Shown: positions 42,551-51,846, counted from the stretch's first letter. The stretch: DNA of 64,000 nt from an uncultured Treponema sp. (GCF_945873775.1 NZ_CAMCEC010000007.1:51296-115295); one strand, 5' to 3'. Notes: generated by a model from the letters alone, not told the origin. A program made the numbers and translations.

Positions 42551-43930
42551 CTAGTTCTTCGCTGTACGCACAACACGGAAACCATAATTGTCGTAGCCTA
42601 AATCTGGGCGCAAACTATTCCGCTTATAAACAGAACAGGAGTCCGCACCAATGACATAACAACCACTACGACTCACGCGGTTAGAACCCGACAATGCACC
42701 AGTAGAAGATGTACTGCCTGATATGCTACTGTTCCAATCCCAGCACCATTCATATACATTGCCGCTCATGTCGTATAGCCCCAACTCGTTTGCTTGTTTT
42801 GTCTTTACTTCATGAGTTCCTTTGGTGCCTGCTTCTGCTGAATTATCCGTGTACCAAGCAACGTCATCAATTGTATCACTTCCTGCATAAATATACTGTG
42901 TGCCGCTTAGTCCGTTTCCGCCGCGTGCCGCATATTCCCATTCAACTTCTGTAGGTAGTCGGTAACCGTTTGCACCAAAGTTACATGTTGCAGCATCCCA
43001 AGTAACATTATTGCCTGAGCTTGAACTTGGCACATTTCCCCACTCATCAGAATTTGTAGAACCGTTTATCGAATAACAAGGCGTAAGTCCTTCTTCTATT
43101 GAACGCTTGTTGCAGTAAACAATTGCGTTATACCAGATTATTCTGCCAATCGGATTGTTATCCGAAGTTCCAATTGCAGTTGCCAAACTACTTGGAAGAC
43201 TTCCTATTACAGTCTCGTATTCTCCCCGCGTAACTTCATGGTCGCAAATATAAAAATTGCTTATAGTTACAGCTCTTCCATCAATAAATACTTCGCTATT
43301 TGGAGCTGCTTCTGTTATTGTTGCGCCTTCTACAAACACAAAGCCGTCTGTAGACCACTTTGCATAAAGTGTAACATCGTTTTTTTCAAATACATTAATA
43401 GAAGCATTATTGTAAACTGGGTCGCTGTCTATGCTGGTCGCCCAGCCTTGAAATGTAGAGCCGTCTTTTGTAAATAAATTTTCTGAAAGGGATTGGGAAG
43501 TTCCGTAAGTAAAAATTTGAGAAGACATTGTTCCAGTTCCGCCGTTCGAATCAAAAGTTACAGTAAATTTATCATGAAGCGTTACAGTGCAAGGAGAAGT
43601 TTCTCCAGCAACAACTGTTACTTCTGAATCTCCAAGGCCAGACAAAACATTATTTTTATAAGCCTTGACTTCAACCGTGTAAGTTTCTGGGCTGACTTCT
43701 AAAAACTCCAGTACCCCCCCCGAAGAACCGGTTTCACTCTGAATAACATCTTCATTTAACAAAAGTTCTACTATATAAATATCAGCTTTTGTACTGGAAC
43801 TAATTTCACGTCCGCCGCCCGGCAAGGCAACACGAATTGAGCCGCCCTTTTCAGAGCCGCCGCTCACGTTCACGCAGGACGCAGCCACAAATAAAAACGC
43901 AAATAAAGCCGGAACAATAAATTTCTTCAT
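42551..43930 (-). CDS. Lipoprotein with InlB-type repeat and C-terminal SUMF1/FGE-sulfatase domain; candidate DGR variable protein
   Basis: MKKFIVPALFAFLFVAASC lipobox; VTFDSNGGTGTMSSQIFTYGTSQSL...FQGWATSIDSDPVY; GYRLPTEVEWEYAARGG...LGLYDMSGNVYEWCWDW...GFRVVRTAKN. Confidence 0.85.
   Translation of the reverse strand: MKKFIVPALFAFLFVAASCVNVSGGSEKGGSIRVALPGGGREISSSTKADIYIVELLLNEDVIQSETGSSGGVLEFLEVSPETYTVEVKAYKNNVLSGLGDSEVTVVAGETSPCTVTLHDKFTVTFDSNGGTGTMSSQIFTYGTSQSLSENLFTKDGSTFQGWATSIDSDPVYNNASINVFEKNDVTLYAKWSTDGFVFVEGATITEAAPNSEVFIDGRAVTISNFYICDHEVTRGEYETVIGSLPSSLATAIGTSDNNPIGRIIWYNAIVYCNKRSIEEGLTPCYSINGSTNSDEWGNVPSSSSGNNVTWDAATCNFGANGYRLPTEVEWEYAARGGNGLSGTQYIYAGSDTIDDVAWYTDNSAEAGTKGTHEVKTKQANELGLYDMSGNVYEWCWDWNSSISGSTSSTGALSGSNRVSRSGCYVIGADSCSVYKRNSLRPDLGYDNYGFRVVRTAKN
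42584..42673 (-). other. Candidate DGR-type variable region at the 3' end of the lipoprotein gene
   Basis: SRSGCYVIGADSCSVYKRNSLRPDLGYDNY: 24 of 30 codons end in C or T; followed by GFRVVRTAKN-stop. Confidence 0.45.
43714..43721 (-). repeat. Homopolymer G8 (coding strand) within the lipoprotein gene
   Basis: Coding TCTTCGGGGGGGGTACTGGAG. Confidence 0.98.
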
Positions 43931-43963
43931 AAAAGACCTCCAATCAAAATGTATACGTTTAAA

Positions 43964-44099
43964 GATTGTCGGATTGAATCCGACAATGACAAAGGCACGG
44001 GACTGATAAAACAAATCCAGCAATGACAATTTTCCTAACATTTTCATGCCATTATCAAACTTGGATTTTTCTGTCATTCCCGCGCTTGACGCGGGAATC
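43964..44099. repeat. Cluster of dispersed palindromic units in the 5' leader of the lipoprotein gene
   Basis: GATTGTCGGATTGAATCCGACAATGACA (43964-43991) and TGTCATTCCCGCGCTTGACGCGGGAATC (44072-44099), with a partial AATCCAGCAATGACA between. Confidence 0.85.
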
Positions 44100-44470
44100 T
44101 CTGTTATAACCAACTTTCCTAGAATCTAAATTAAATTATACTGAATAAATTTCAAAAAACAACTTTTTGGCGAAAATTTATTGAGAATTTTTGTTTTGTT
44201 GACTTAGTGAAGTTAGCTTAAAACATGGGAATTTTCCTTAAGTAAATACGTTATTTTTCATTGAAAAATAGACTATTTGCTTAGCAACAAATTCGTGCGG
44301 TTTGTCATGATTTAGGGCGGACTGCATGAATAACAAACCGAGACTTCTTTTACAAAAAAACAAAAAATTATTTAAAGCTCCTTGTCATGTGCCATGACTT
44401 GTAAAACTATTCTAAAAAGTAACGAAAATTATTATTTCAAACTGATTGTTTTCAAACAGTAGAAAATTTA

Positions 44471-44479
44471 CCCCCCCCC
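44471..44479. repeat. Homopolymer C9 tract in a long intergenic region
   Basis: AATTTACCCCCCCCCTGTCAT. Confidence 0.98.
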
Positions 44480-44774
44480 TGTCATAAAATTTGTATAAAT
44501 GACAAGGGTTTTCTATTATCTATCTATTCAATTTTTAGCGTTTAAGTCCGGCGACAGTCTGCATGAACAGTCACCAAGCACATAAAATTCTTTAACACTA
44601 CGCAAATACAGGACGTTTCTTTTCCTTGCTTCAACATTCCGTCCGAATGCTCTTCATTCCATTGTCCTTCTTCGTCAAGCACAGGATTTTCAAATGCCCT
44701 GCACAACAGGATTTACCTTGTCTATTTTAAAACTCTGTCTTTAAAATCAAAGCATTCTATGATACAATTGCATT

Positions 44775-45926
44775 ATGCAGATTATTCCAGTAGCGAGCGG
44801 CAAAGGCGGCGTTGGAAAAAGCCTTTTAAGCGCAAACCTTGCAATTGCCCTAGGTCAGGCAGGCAAAAAAGTTCTTCTCATTGACTTGGATTTGGGAGCT
44901 TCGAACCTTCATCTTGTAATAGGCCATCCTAATCCAAAAGCAGGAATCGGCACATTTCTTACAGGTGAAAGCAAGTTTGAAGACATAATTTGCCCGACAG
45001 ACTACGACAATGTAAGTTTTATTGCAGGCGACTCTGAAATTCCGGGGCTTACTTCTCTCAAAGTCAGCCAGAAAAACGAGCTTATAAAAAGTTTCAATAA
45101 ACAGGAATTTAAATTCGACTATCTTATTCTGGACTTGGGAGCGGGAACTCATCTTACAATTCTTGATATGTTCCTTCTTTCTCCGCAGGGAATTGTTGTT
45201 ACAGCTCCGACCGTTACCGCCACACTGAACGGCTATCTTTTCCTTAAGAATGTAATGTTCCGCATGATGTACAACACTTTCAAAAAAGGAAGCGCAGGCT
45301 ACAAATATCTTGAATCCCTAAAAAAAGATTCACTTTCGCTCCAGAGGCTTTATATTCCAAAACTTGTTGAAATTCTTGAAAAAGAAGATCCAGAAGAAAC
45401 TGCATTGTTCAAAAAGCGCATAAATGAATTCCATCCACGGCTCGTTCTTAATATGATAGACGACCCAAAGGATGCAGACAGAGCGCAAAGAATCCGACGT
45501 TCATGCCAGCAGTATCTGGATTTGGACTTGGATCATCTTGGCGTAATTTACCGCGACACTTTGCAGGACAAAGCTCTTTCTTCAAGGCTGCCGGTCATTG
45601 TCTACAAGCCGCAGTCAATTATAGGCCAGGCAATCTACAGAATCGCGGAAAAAATAATTCAGTCTGAAACTTTAAAGTTCGACGACAGCTACGACATAAC
45701 TCAGGCTTCGGACACTTCATTTGAAATTGCCACGGAAGAAGCAAACGATGACTTTGGACAAAAAATGGCTTACATAGAAGAACTTGCTGGAACTGGCGCG
45801 CTTACTGCCGGGGAACTTGCGGAAACTTTAAAGCAACAGCAATACGAGCTTACAAGGCTAAAAAACGAAAACAATCTATTAAAGAAAAAACTTCTGGAAG
45901 CAGCGGCAAAAGGCTTCAAGGTGTAA
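44775..45926 (+). CDS. MinD/ParA (FlhG-like) P-loop ATPase
   Basis: IIPVASGKGGVGKSLLSANLAIALGQAGKKVLLIDLDLGASNLH...YLILDLGAGTHLTILDMF. Confidence 0.85.
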   Translation: MQIIPVASGKGGVGKSLLSANLAIALGQAGKKVLLIDLDLGASNLHLVIGHPNPKAGIGTFLTGESKFEDIICPTDYDNVSFIAGDSEIPGLTSLKVSQKNELIKSFNKQEFKFDYLILDLGAGTHLTILDMFLLSPQGIVVTAPTVTATLNGYLFLKNVMFRMMYNTFKKGSAGYKYLESLKKDSLSLQRLYIPKLVEILEKEDPEETALFKKRINEFHPRLVLNMIDDPKDADRAQRIRRSCQQYLDLDLDHLGVIYRDTLQDKALSSRLPVIVYKPQSIIGQAIYRIAEKIIQSETLKFDDSYDITQASDTSFEIATEEANDDFGQKMAYIEELAGTGALTAGELAETLKQQQYELTRLKNENNLLKKKLLEAAAKGFKV

Positions 45927-45932
45927 AACAAA

Positions 45933-46934
45933 ATGCTAAATTCTCTTTTATATATAAAATATCCGTCTTGGATTCACCCGGAGCTTTTTCCCGGAGTTCC
46001 ACTTTTGGGGCTTGTGCGCTGGTACGGTCTTATGTACATAATTGCCTTTGGAACAGCTTTTTATATTCTGCGGAAAATTCAGCGTGAAGGCGCATTGGAC
46101 ACGCCGGATTCAAAGACAACAGAAGACGACATTTTTAGCTTTATTGCATTCGGAATCATTTTTCTTTTGGCAGGCGCGCGGATTTTTTCAACGCTCGTAT
46201 ACGACACTTCAGGGCTTTACTGGAAAAAGCCTTGGCTGATTTTTTGGCCGTTCGACACAGTTACAAAAAGATTCACTGGGCTTGCGGGAATGTCCTACCA
46301 CGGCGGATTTCTTGGCGGACTTATAGGAATGCTAATCTGGTGCAAAAAACATAAAAAGCCTGCTTTAAAATGGATTGACGCAATGGCAGTTGCAATTCCG
46401 CTTGGCTACACTTTCGGGCGAATCGGAAACTTTATGAACGGCGAGCTTTACGGCAGAATAACAAAAGCTCCTTGGGGAATTGTTTTTCCACGTGCAGAAA
46501 CTTTTTCTTCAAGTTTGGACTGGGTAAAGGAATTCGCTTCTTCAATAGGAATGTCTCTTGACGGAACAAGGCTTGTAAATCTTCCGCGGCATCCAAGCCA
46601 GCTTTACGAGGCGCTTTTTGAAGGACTTTTGCTTTTTGTTCTTATCTGGTGCTTGCGGAAGAAAAAACCGTTCGACGGATTCCTTACAGCCTGCTACACA
46701 ATTGGCTACGGATTTGTGAGATTTTTTATAGAATATTTCCGCGAGCCTGACGCAGACATTGGCTACAGAATTTCCGCAACAAAAGACGCTGCAATTTATA
46801 CAAACACTTCTCTATTAAATCTTAGCACAGGACAAATTTTCTGCCTTATGATGATTGCAGGCGGAACACTCATGATTTTTATCCTTGCAATGCTGAACAA
46901 AAAAAATGACGGAAATAGAAAAGCACTACAATAA
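45933..46934 (+). CDS. lgt: Prolipoprotein diacylglyceryl transferase
   Basis: RWYGLMYIIAFGTAF, GMSYHGGFLGGLIG, GRIGNFMNGELYGRITKAPWGIVFPRAE, RHPSQLYEALFEG. Confidence 0.95.
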   Translation: MLNSLLYIKYPSWIHPELFPGVPLLGLVRWYGLMYIIAFGTAFYILRKIQREGALDTPDSKTTEDDIFSFIAFGIIFLLAGARIFSTLVYDTSGLYWKKPWLIFWPFDTVTKRFTGLAGMSYHGGFLGGLIGMLIWCKKHKKPALKWIDAMAVAIPLGYTFGRIGNFMNGELYGRITKAPWGIVFPRAETFSSSLDWVKEFASSIGMSLDGTRLVNLPRHPSQLYEALFEGLLLFVLIWCLRKKKPFDGFLTACYTIGYGFVRFFIEYFREPDADIGYRISATKDAAIYTNTSLLNLSTGQIFCLMMIAGGTLMIFILAMLNKKNDGNRKALQ

Positions 46935-47682
46935 ACACAAAGAAGAAAACAGGCTTTTGACACGGCACGGAAAAGTTGAATTCACTGTCGCAATGAAATA
47001 CATCCACGATTTTCTTCCTGCGCAAAACAAGCAGTTTTTTAAGATTGCAGATATTGGAGCCGGAACAGGAAGATATTCAGTTGCGCTTGCAAAAGAAGGC
47101 TTTGATGTTACAGCGGTGGAGCTTGTAAAGCACAATCTTGAAATACTTGAATCTAAACATGAGCGCGTAAAGTGCTGGCCGGGAAATGCGCTTGACCTTA
47201 GCTTTTTACCAGATGAAACTTTTGACGCGACAATTCTTTTTGGGCCGCTTTATCATCTTCATAAGGAAGAAGAAAAACTTACGGCTCTAAAGGAAGCGCG
47301 CAGAATAACAAAAAAAGGCGGAATAATTTTTGCCGCATATCTTTTAAATGAATACAGCATCCTTTCATATTGCTTTTCTCAAAACAGAATTCTTGAGCTT
47401 ATAAAAAGCGGAAATGTTTCTAAAGATTTTCACATCGTGCCAAAAGAAAACGAACTTTACGATTATGTACGCCTAGAAGATATTGACCGGCTGAATAATT
47501 TAAGCGGACTAAAGCGGATAAAAGTATTTTCTCCAGACGGACCTGCAGATTTTATGCGCAAAGAGCTGAACGCAATGTCAGAAGAAACTTTTGAAAAATT
47601 CATTGAATACCAGATTTGCAATGCGGAACGCCCAGAGCTTTTAGGCGCAGGCTCCCACATTGTAGATATTTTGGAAAATTGA
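46906..47682 (+). CDS. Class I SAM-dependent methyltransferase
   Basis: FKIADIGAGTGRYSVALAKEGFDVTAVELVKHNLEIL...FDATILFGPLYHL. Confidence 0.88.
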   Translation: MTEIEKHYNKHKEENRLLTRHGKVEFTVAMKYIHDFLPAQNKQFFKIADIGAGTGRYSVALAKEGFDVTAVELVKHNLEILESKHERVKCWPGNALDLSFLPDETFDATILFGPLYHLHKEEEKLTALKEARRITKKGGIIFAAYLLNEYSILSYCFSQNRILELIKSGNVSKDFHIVPKENELYDYVRLEDIDRLNNLSGLKRIKVFSPDGPADFMRKELNAMSEETFEKFIEYQICNAERPELLGAGSHIVDILEN

Positions 47683-47700
47683 AAACAGATTTAGCAGGAA

Positions 47701-47794
47701 ATTATCCAGTCAAGCTGGATAATGACATAACATAATTCCTGTGCAGTACGCTGCAAGGCAAACATTAACACAGGAATCTAACAGGGATAATGAC
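47701..47794. repeat. Dispersed palindromic element(s)
   Basis: ATTATCCAG-TCAAG-CTGGATAATGACA, then ATTCCTGTG...CACAGGAATCTAACAGGGATAATGACA. Confidence 0.75.
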
Positions 47795-47820
47795 ACCCGC
47801 TACGAAGATAGCAAAAAATA

Positions 47821-48993
47821 TCAGTGATGGAAAAGTCTGATTCCTGTGAACGCCATAACCATATTATATTTATCGCAGGTTTCAATAACATTGTCATCAC
47901 GAATTGAGCCGCCCGGTTGAGCTATGACTTTTACTCCGCTTCTATGAGCACGTTCAATGTTATCTCCAAACGGGAAGAAAGCATCGCTGCCCACTGCGAC
48001 ATCAGTATTTTTTGCAATCCAAGCTTTGCGCTCTTCACGTGTGAACACATCAGGCTTTTCAGCAAAGAAATTCTGCCACGTTCCTTCCGCAAGAACATCG
48101 TCATAGTCATCGCTTGTATAAACATCGATTGTGTTGTCGCGGTCGGCTCTTTTTATATCAGCCTTGAATTTCAAATTTAAAACCTGAGGACTCTGTCTAA
48201 GCCACCACTTGTCAGCCTTGTCGCCAGCAAGACGTGTGCAGTGAATGCGACTTTGCTGTCCGGCTCCAATTCCAATTGCCTGTCCGTCCTTTACATAGCA
48301 GACGCTATTGGACTGAGTATATTTCAAGATAATCAGGGAAATCAAAAGATTGTCGCGCTCTTCTTTTGTGAGAGTTTTATTTTTTGTTACAATGTTTTTT
48401 AAGCAGTCGTCATCAAGTTTTATAAAGTTGTGCCCCTGTTCAAAAGTTACGCCAAACACTTGCTTTTTTTCTATTTCAGCTGGAACATAATTTTCATCAA
48501 TCTGAAGAACACAATATCCGCCTTTTTTCTTTGCCTTGAGAATTTCAAGAGCATCGTCATCATAGCCCGGAGCAATTATTCCGTCAGAAACTTCCTTTTT
48601 TATTAAAAGAGCAGTCGCCTTGTCGCACTTGTCGCTAAGAGCAATAAAGTCTCCAAACGAAGACATTCTGTCTGCACCGCGGGCTCTTGCATAAGCACAC
48701 GCCAAAGGAGTAAGCTCAACATCATCAGTGTAATAAATTTGCTTAAGAGTGCTGCTCAGAGGACGGCCAACCGCAGCTCCAGCAGGAGAAACGTGCTTAA
48801 AAGATGTTGCCGCAGGAAGTCCGGTTGCTTCTTTTAATTCCTTTACAAGCTGCCAGCCGTTAAGAGCATCGAGCAAGTTTATATATCCAGGTTTTCCATT
48901 TATAACAGTTACAGGAAGCTCGCCGTTCTCCATGTAAACTCTAGCCGGCTTTTGGTTTGGATTGCAACCATATTTCAATTCAAGTTCTTTCAT
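47821..48993 (-). CDS. Stand-alone AICAR formyltransferase (PurH C-terminal-type domain only)
   Basis: MKELELKYGCNPNQKPARVYM...ATSFKHVSPAGAAVG...YTQSNSVCYVKDGQAIGIGAGQQSRIHCTRLA...AHRSGVKVIAQPGGSIRDDNVIE. Confidence 0.9.
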   Translation of the reverse strand: MKELELKYGCNPNQKPARVYMENGELPVTVINGKPGYINLLDALNGWQLVKELKEATGLPAATSFKHVSPAGAAVGRPLSSTLKQIYYTDDVELTPLACAYARARGADRMSSFGDFIALSDKCDKATALLIKKEVSDGIIAPGYDDDALEILKAKKKGGYCVLQIDENYVPAEIEKKQVFGVTFEQGHNFIKLDDDCLKNIVTKNKTLTKEERDNLLISLIILKYTQSNSVCYVKDGQAIGIGAGQQSRIHCTRLAGDKADKWWLRQSPQVLNLKFKADIKRADRDNTIDVYTSDDYDDVLAEGTWQNFFAEKPDVFTREERKAWIAKNTDVAVGSDAFFPFGDNIERAHRSGVKVIAQPGGSIRDDNVIETCDKYNMVMAFTGIRLFHH

Positions 48994-49024
48994 ATTAAAC
49001 TCCAAAATTATTTAGTTTCTTAAC

Positions 49025-49093
49025 TGTCATTCTCGTGCTTGACACGGGAATCTTGTACAGAATATTGATTATCCAGTCAAGCCGGATAATGAC
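49025..49093. repeat. Dispersed two-hairpin inverted-repeat element, about 69 bp
   Basis: TGTCATTCTCGTG-CTTGA-CACGGGAATC...GATTATCCAG-TCAAG-CCGGATAATGAC. Confidence 0.85.
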
Positions 49094-49135
49094 GTAAAAT
49101 TACAAAACTTGACATTCAAATTTTTTTAGAAACTT

Positions 49136-50431
49136 TTATTTTTTATGTCTTCTGTCAAGCTCGTTGTAAACATCCTGCCAAGTTACGCCTTCTTTGTACA
49201 TGAGGACGCTTGCAAAATAAAGAAGATCAGCGGCTTCCCAGATTACTTCGTCTTTTCCTTCCGCTTCTGTAAGCTCTTCTGCTTCTTCCATTATTTTTTC
49301 GCGCACACGCTTGTCATTTAAAGTCGCAGTGTAGCTGCCCGGACGCGGATTTGCAAATCGTTCTGCAATTGTTCCGTAAAGACGTTCCATGCTGCTTTTT
49401 TCATCAGCCTCGCTAGAAAAACAGTTAAAGCTTCCTGTGTGGCAAACTCCTCCGTGCGGAATAACGGTCGCAAGAATTGTGTCCCTGTCGCAGTCAGCTC
49501 TCATTTTTACAAGCTCAAGGAAATGCCCGGAAGTTTCGCCTTTTGTCCAAAGAGTATTTCTTGTGCGGCTAAAGAAAGTAAGTTTTCCAAGCACAAAAGT
49601 TTTTTCCAAAGCTTCCTTGTTTGAATAGCCCATCATAAGAACTTCACCGGCTGGACTTTGGGCAATAACCGGAACCATTCCATTTGTCTTTTCCCAGTCG
49701 ATGCAGTTTATAAAGCTTTCCTTAAGATTTACAGCTCCAGTATACAAAGCCATTCCAAGCTGAACATCGCAATGAAGTTTTTCAAGCTGAACAATCTGCT
49801 CAAGGGAATTTACTCCGCCGGCAGCAACAACACGGCATTTTACAGAATCACGCAGCTGCTTTACCATCTCCATATCTGTTCCCTGCATACAGCCTTCTTT
49901 TTCCACGCAAGTAAACAAAAGCTCAGATGCGTATTTTTCAGCTTCACGTGCGCCTTCAATCAAAGAAATGTCAGCAGTTTCGGCCCAGCCTTTTACTGCG
50001 ATTTTTCCATTGATTGCATCCACGGAAATTATAATGCGCTGTTTTCCAATTGAAGAAGCAAGCTCGTCAAGGAATTCTGTGTTAAGAATTGAGCCGCCGT
50101 TTTTTCTGTCAAGATTCCAAGCCGCAGAGCCGATTATAACTTTTTCAGCTCCAAGAGAAATAAGCTCGCGTGCTTTTTTTACGGTTCTGATTCCGCCGCC
50201 AACACGGACATTTCCCTTGCGCAAAAGAGACTTTAAAAGCTCCGTGTTTGCAGTATTTCCCTTTTCGTCAGTATTTCCCAAAGCCGCATCCAAATCTATA
50301 ACTGCGACTTCGCCATATTTATTGAATTCTGAAATCAATGAGTCGGCATCATCACGCTGAAGAACAAGGTCTTTTCCGTTTTTCAACTGAACAACATGGC
50401 CGCCTTTTAAATCTATAGAAGAAATTACCAT
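49136..50431 (-). CDS. Fused HisA-HisI-HisE
   Basis: HisA-like SSIDLKGGHVVQL...VAVIDLDAALG...VRVGGGIRT; HisI-like EVLMMGYSNKEALEKTFVLGKLTFFSRTRNTLWTKGETSGHFLELV..CDRDTIL..VCHTGSFNCF; HisE-like KIMEEAEELTEAEGKDEVIWEAADLLYFASVLM. Confidence 0.88.
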   Translation of the reverse strand: MVISSIDLKGGHVVQLKNGKDLVLQRDDADSLISEFNKYGEVAVIDLDAALGNTDEKGNTANTELLKSLLRKGNVRVGGGIRTVKKARELISLGAEKVIIGSAAWNLDRKNGGSILNTEFLDELASSIGKQRIIISVDAINGKIAVKGWAETADISLIEGAREAEKYASELLFTCVEKEGCMQGTDMEMVKQLRDSVKCRVVAAGGVNSLEQIVQLEKLHCDVQLGMALYTGAVNLKESFINCIDWEKTNGMVPVIAQSPAGEVLMMGYSNKEALEKTFVLGKLTFFSRTRNTLWTKGETSGHFLELVKMRADCDRDTILATVIPHGGVCHTGSFNCFSSEADEKSSMERLYGTIAERFANPRPGSYTATLNDKRVREKIMEEAEELTEAEGKDEVIWEAADLLYFASVLMYKEGVTWQDVYNELDRRHKK

Positions 50432-50460
50432 GCGCTGATTTTACCAAAAAAAAAAGACTG

Positions 50461-51798
50461 TTACAATGATGAAAAAACAATGTTTCCGTTGAAAAAAGTT
50501 GTCTTTATAAAGCCAAAAAGTTTTTTCCCTTCAAGCGGCGTAAATTTTCCTTTGCTTGCGAATTTTTGGCCGCGCACAGTCCACTGCTTTTCCAAGTCAA
50601 CAAGAACAAGGTTCGCGGCAAATCCTTCTTTTAAAAGCCCTTCATTTTTTAAGCCAAGAATTTTTGCTGGGTTCGCGCTCATAAGCTCGGAAAGTTTTTT
50701 TAAGCTCATTCCGTGTTCTTTTACGAGCATTGTATAGCAAGCCGAAAATGCAGTTTCAAGTCCGCTGAATCCCGGGCTGCCGTTTTTCTTGTCCAAGGCT
50801 GTATGCGGCGCGTGGTCGGTTGCAATGCAGTTTGCAGTTCCGTCTTTTAAAGCCTGAATTAAAGCAAGCCTGTCATTTTCTGAACGCAACGGCGGATTTA
50901 CAATATTAAAAATGCCGGGAGCTTTTTCTCCGTTCATAAAAATATGATGCGGTGTAATCTCAAAAGTTACGTCAATTCCTCCCTTGCGCGCCTTTTTTGC
51001 GGCCTCTACACAAGCGGCAGTGCTTACATGGCAAAGGTGAATATGGCAGCCGGCATCTTTTGCAAGCCTAAGATTTCTAAAAGTCGCAGTATCTTCTGCG
51101 CAAGCCAAAAGCGAATCGGCTTTTCTTAAATTATTTGCGGCTTCTTTTTTTTCAGCAGGCGAAGCATTTTCTTTTGAAAGAAGCTCCAATGCTGCTTTTC
51201 TAAACGGACGCGCGCTTTCTGCTAAAAAAGGATCTTCGCAGTGGCACGAAACAACAATATTTTTCTTAGCGGCAATTTTCATCGCTTCAAGCATAACGGA
51301 GCTATTGCAAACTTCTTTTCCGTCTTCGCTTATAACTGGAACTTTTTTTGCGTCAAGAGATTCAAGGTGGCTTATAGTTTTTCCGTCGAAATCCTTGGTA
51401 ATTGAAACAGCCTGAATTGTTCTGCACCGCCCGAATTCAAAGGCCTTTTTGTTATTAAGTTCCGCTTGTTTCTGGCTTGAAACTACAGGATTTGTATTCG
51501 GCATAAGAACACAAGTGGAAAAACCTCCAGCAGCCGCAGCCGCAGAACCAGTTTCAATGTCCTCTTTTTGAGTAAGCCCTGGATCTCTAAAATGCGAATG
51601 CATATCAATGAATGAAGGCAAAACACAAAGTCCTTTTGCGTCGAACTTAGAAATAGAATCATCATTTAAAAGTTTTTTTAGAGAAACTTTGTCTGGAAAT
51701 GATTTTATTTTTCCGTCAGCTAAAAAAACTGCGGTATTTTTTTTATCAATATTGGCATCAACAAGCCGGGCATTAAAAATCAAAACTGCATTTTGCAT
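50461..51798 (-). CDS. pyrC: Dihydroorotase
   Basis: LPSFIDMHSHFRDPGLTQKEDIETGSAAAAAGGFSTCVLMPNTNPV...CIATDHAPH...GFSGLETAFSACY. Confidence 0.92.
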   Translation of the reverse strand: MQNAVLIFNARLVDANIDKKNTAVFLADGKIKSFPDKVSLKKLLNDDSISKFDAKGLCVLPSFIDMHSHFRDPGLTQKEDIETGSAAAAAGGFSTCVLMPNTNPVVSSQKQAELNNKKAFEFGRCRTIQAVSITKDFDGKTISHLESLDAKKVPVISEDGKEVCNSSVMLEAMKIAAKKNIVVSCHCEDPFLAESARPFRKAALELLSKENASPAEKKEAANNLRKADSLLACAEDTATFRNLRLAKDAGCHIHLCHVSTAACVEAAKKARKGGIDVTFEITPHHIFMNGEKAPGIFNIVNPPLRSENDRLALIQALKDGTANCIATDHAPHTALDKKNGSPGFSGLETAFSACYTMLVKEHGMSLKKLSELMSANPAKILGLKNEGLLKEGFAANLVLVDLEKQWTVRGQKFASKGKFTPLEGKKLFGFIKTTFFNGNIVFSSL

Positions 51799-51846
51799 AG
51801 ACTCATTATAAAATGAATCCATGCAAACTACAAGATTGAATTAATA

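Noticed and set aside
42551-43930. Local complete diversity-generating retroelement
   Set aside because: No reverse transcriptase, Avd-like gene or adenine-rich template repeat occurs in the window; only a candidate variable region is present.
43931-44113. N-terminal extension of the FGE lipoprotein ORF (MVITEIPASSAGMTEKS...)
   Set aside because: The extension is translated from the dispersed palindromic repeats. A proper signal peptide and lipobox start at 43930.
44580-44740. Minus-strand open stretch RAFENPVLDEEGQWNEEHSDGMLKQ...
   Set aside because: Roughly 50 codons with no convincing start, no SD and no recognisable family; could be a decayed gene but is unsupported.
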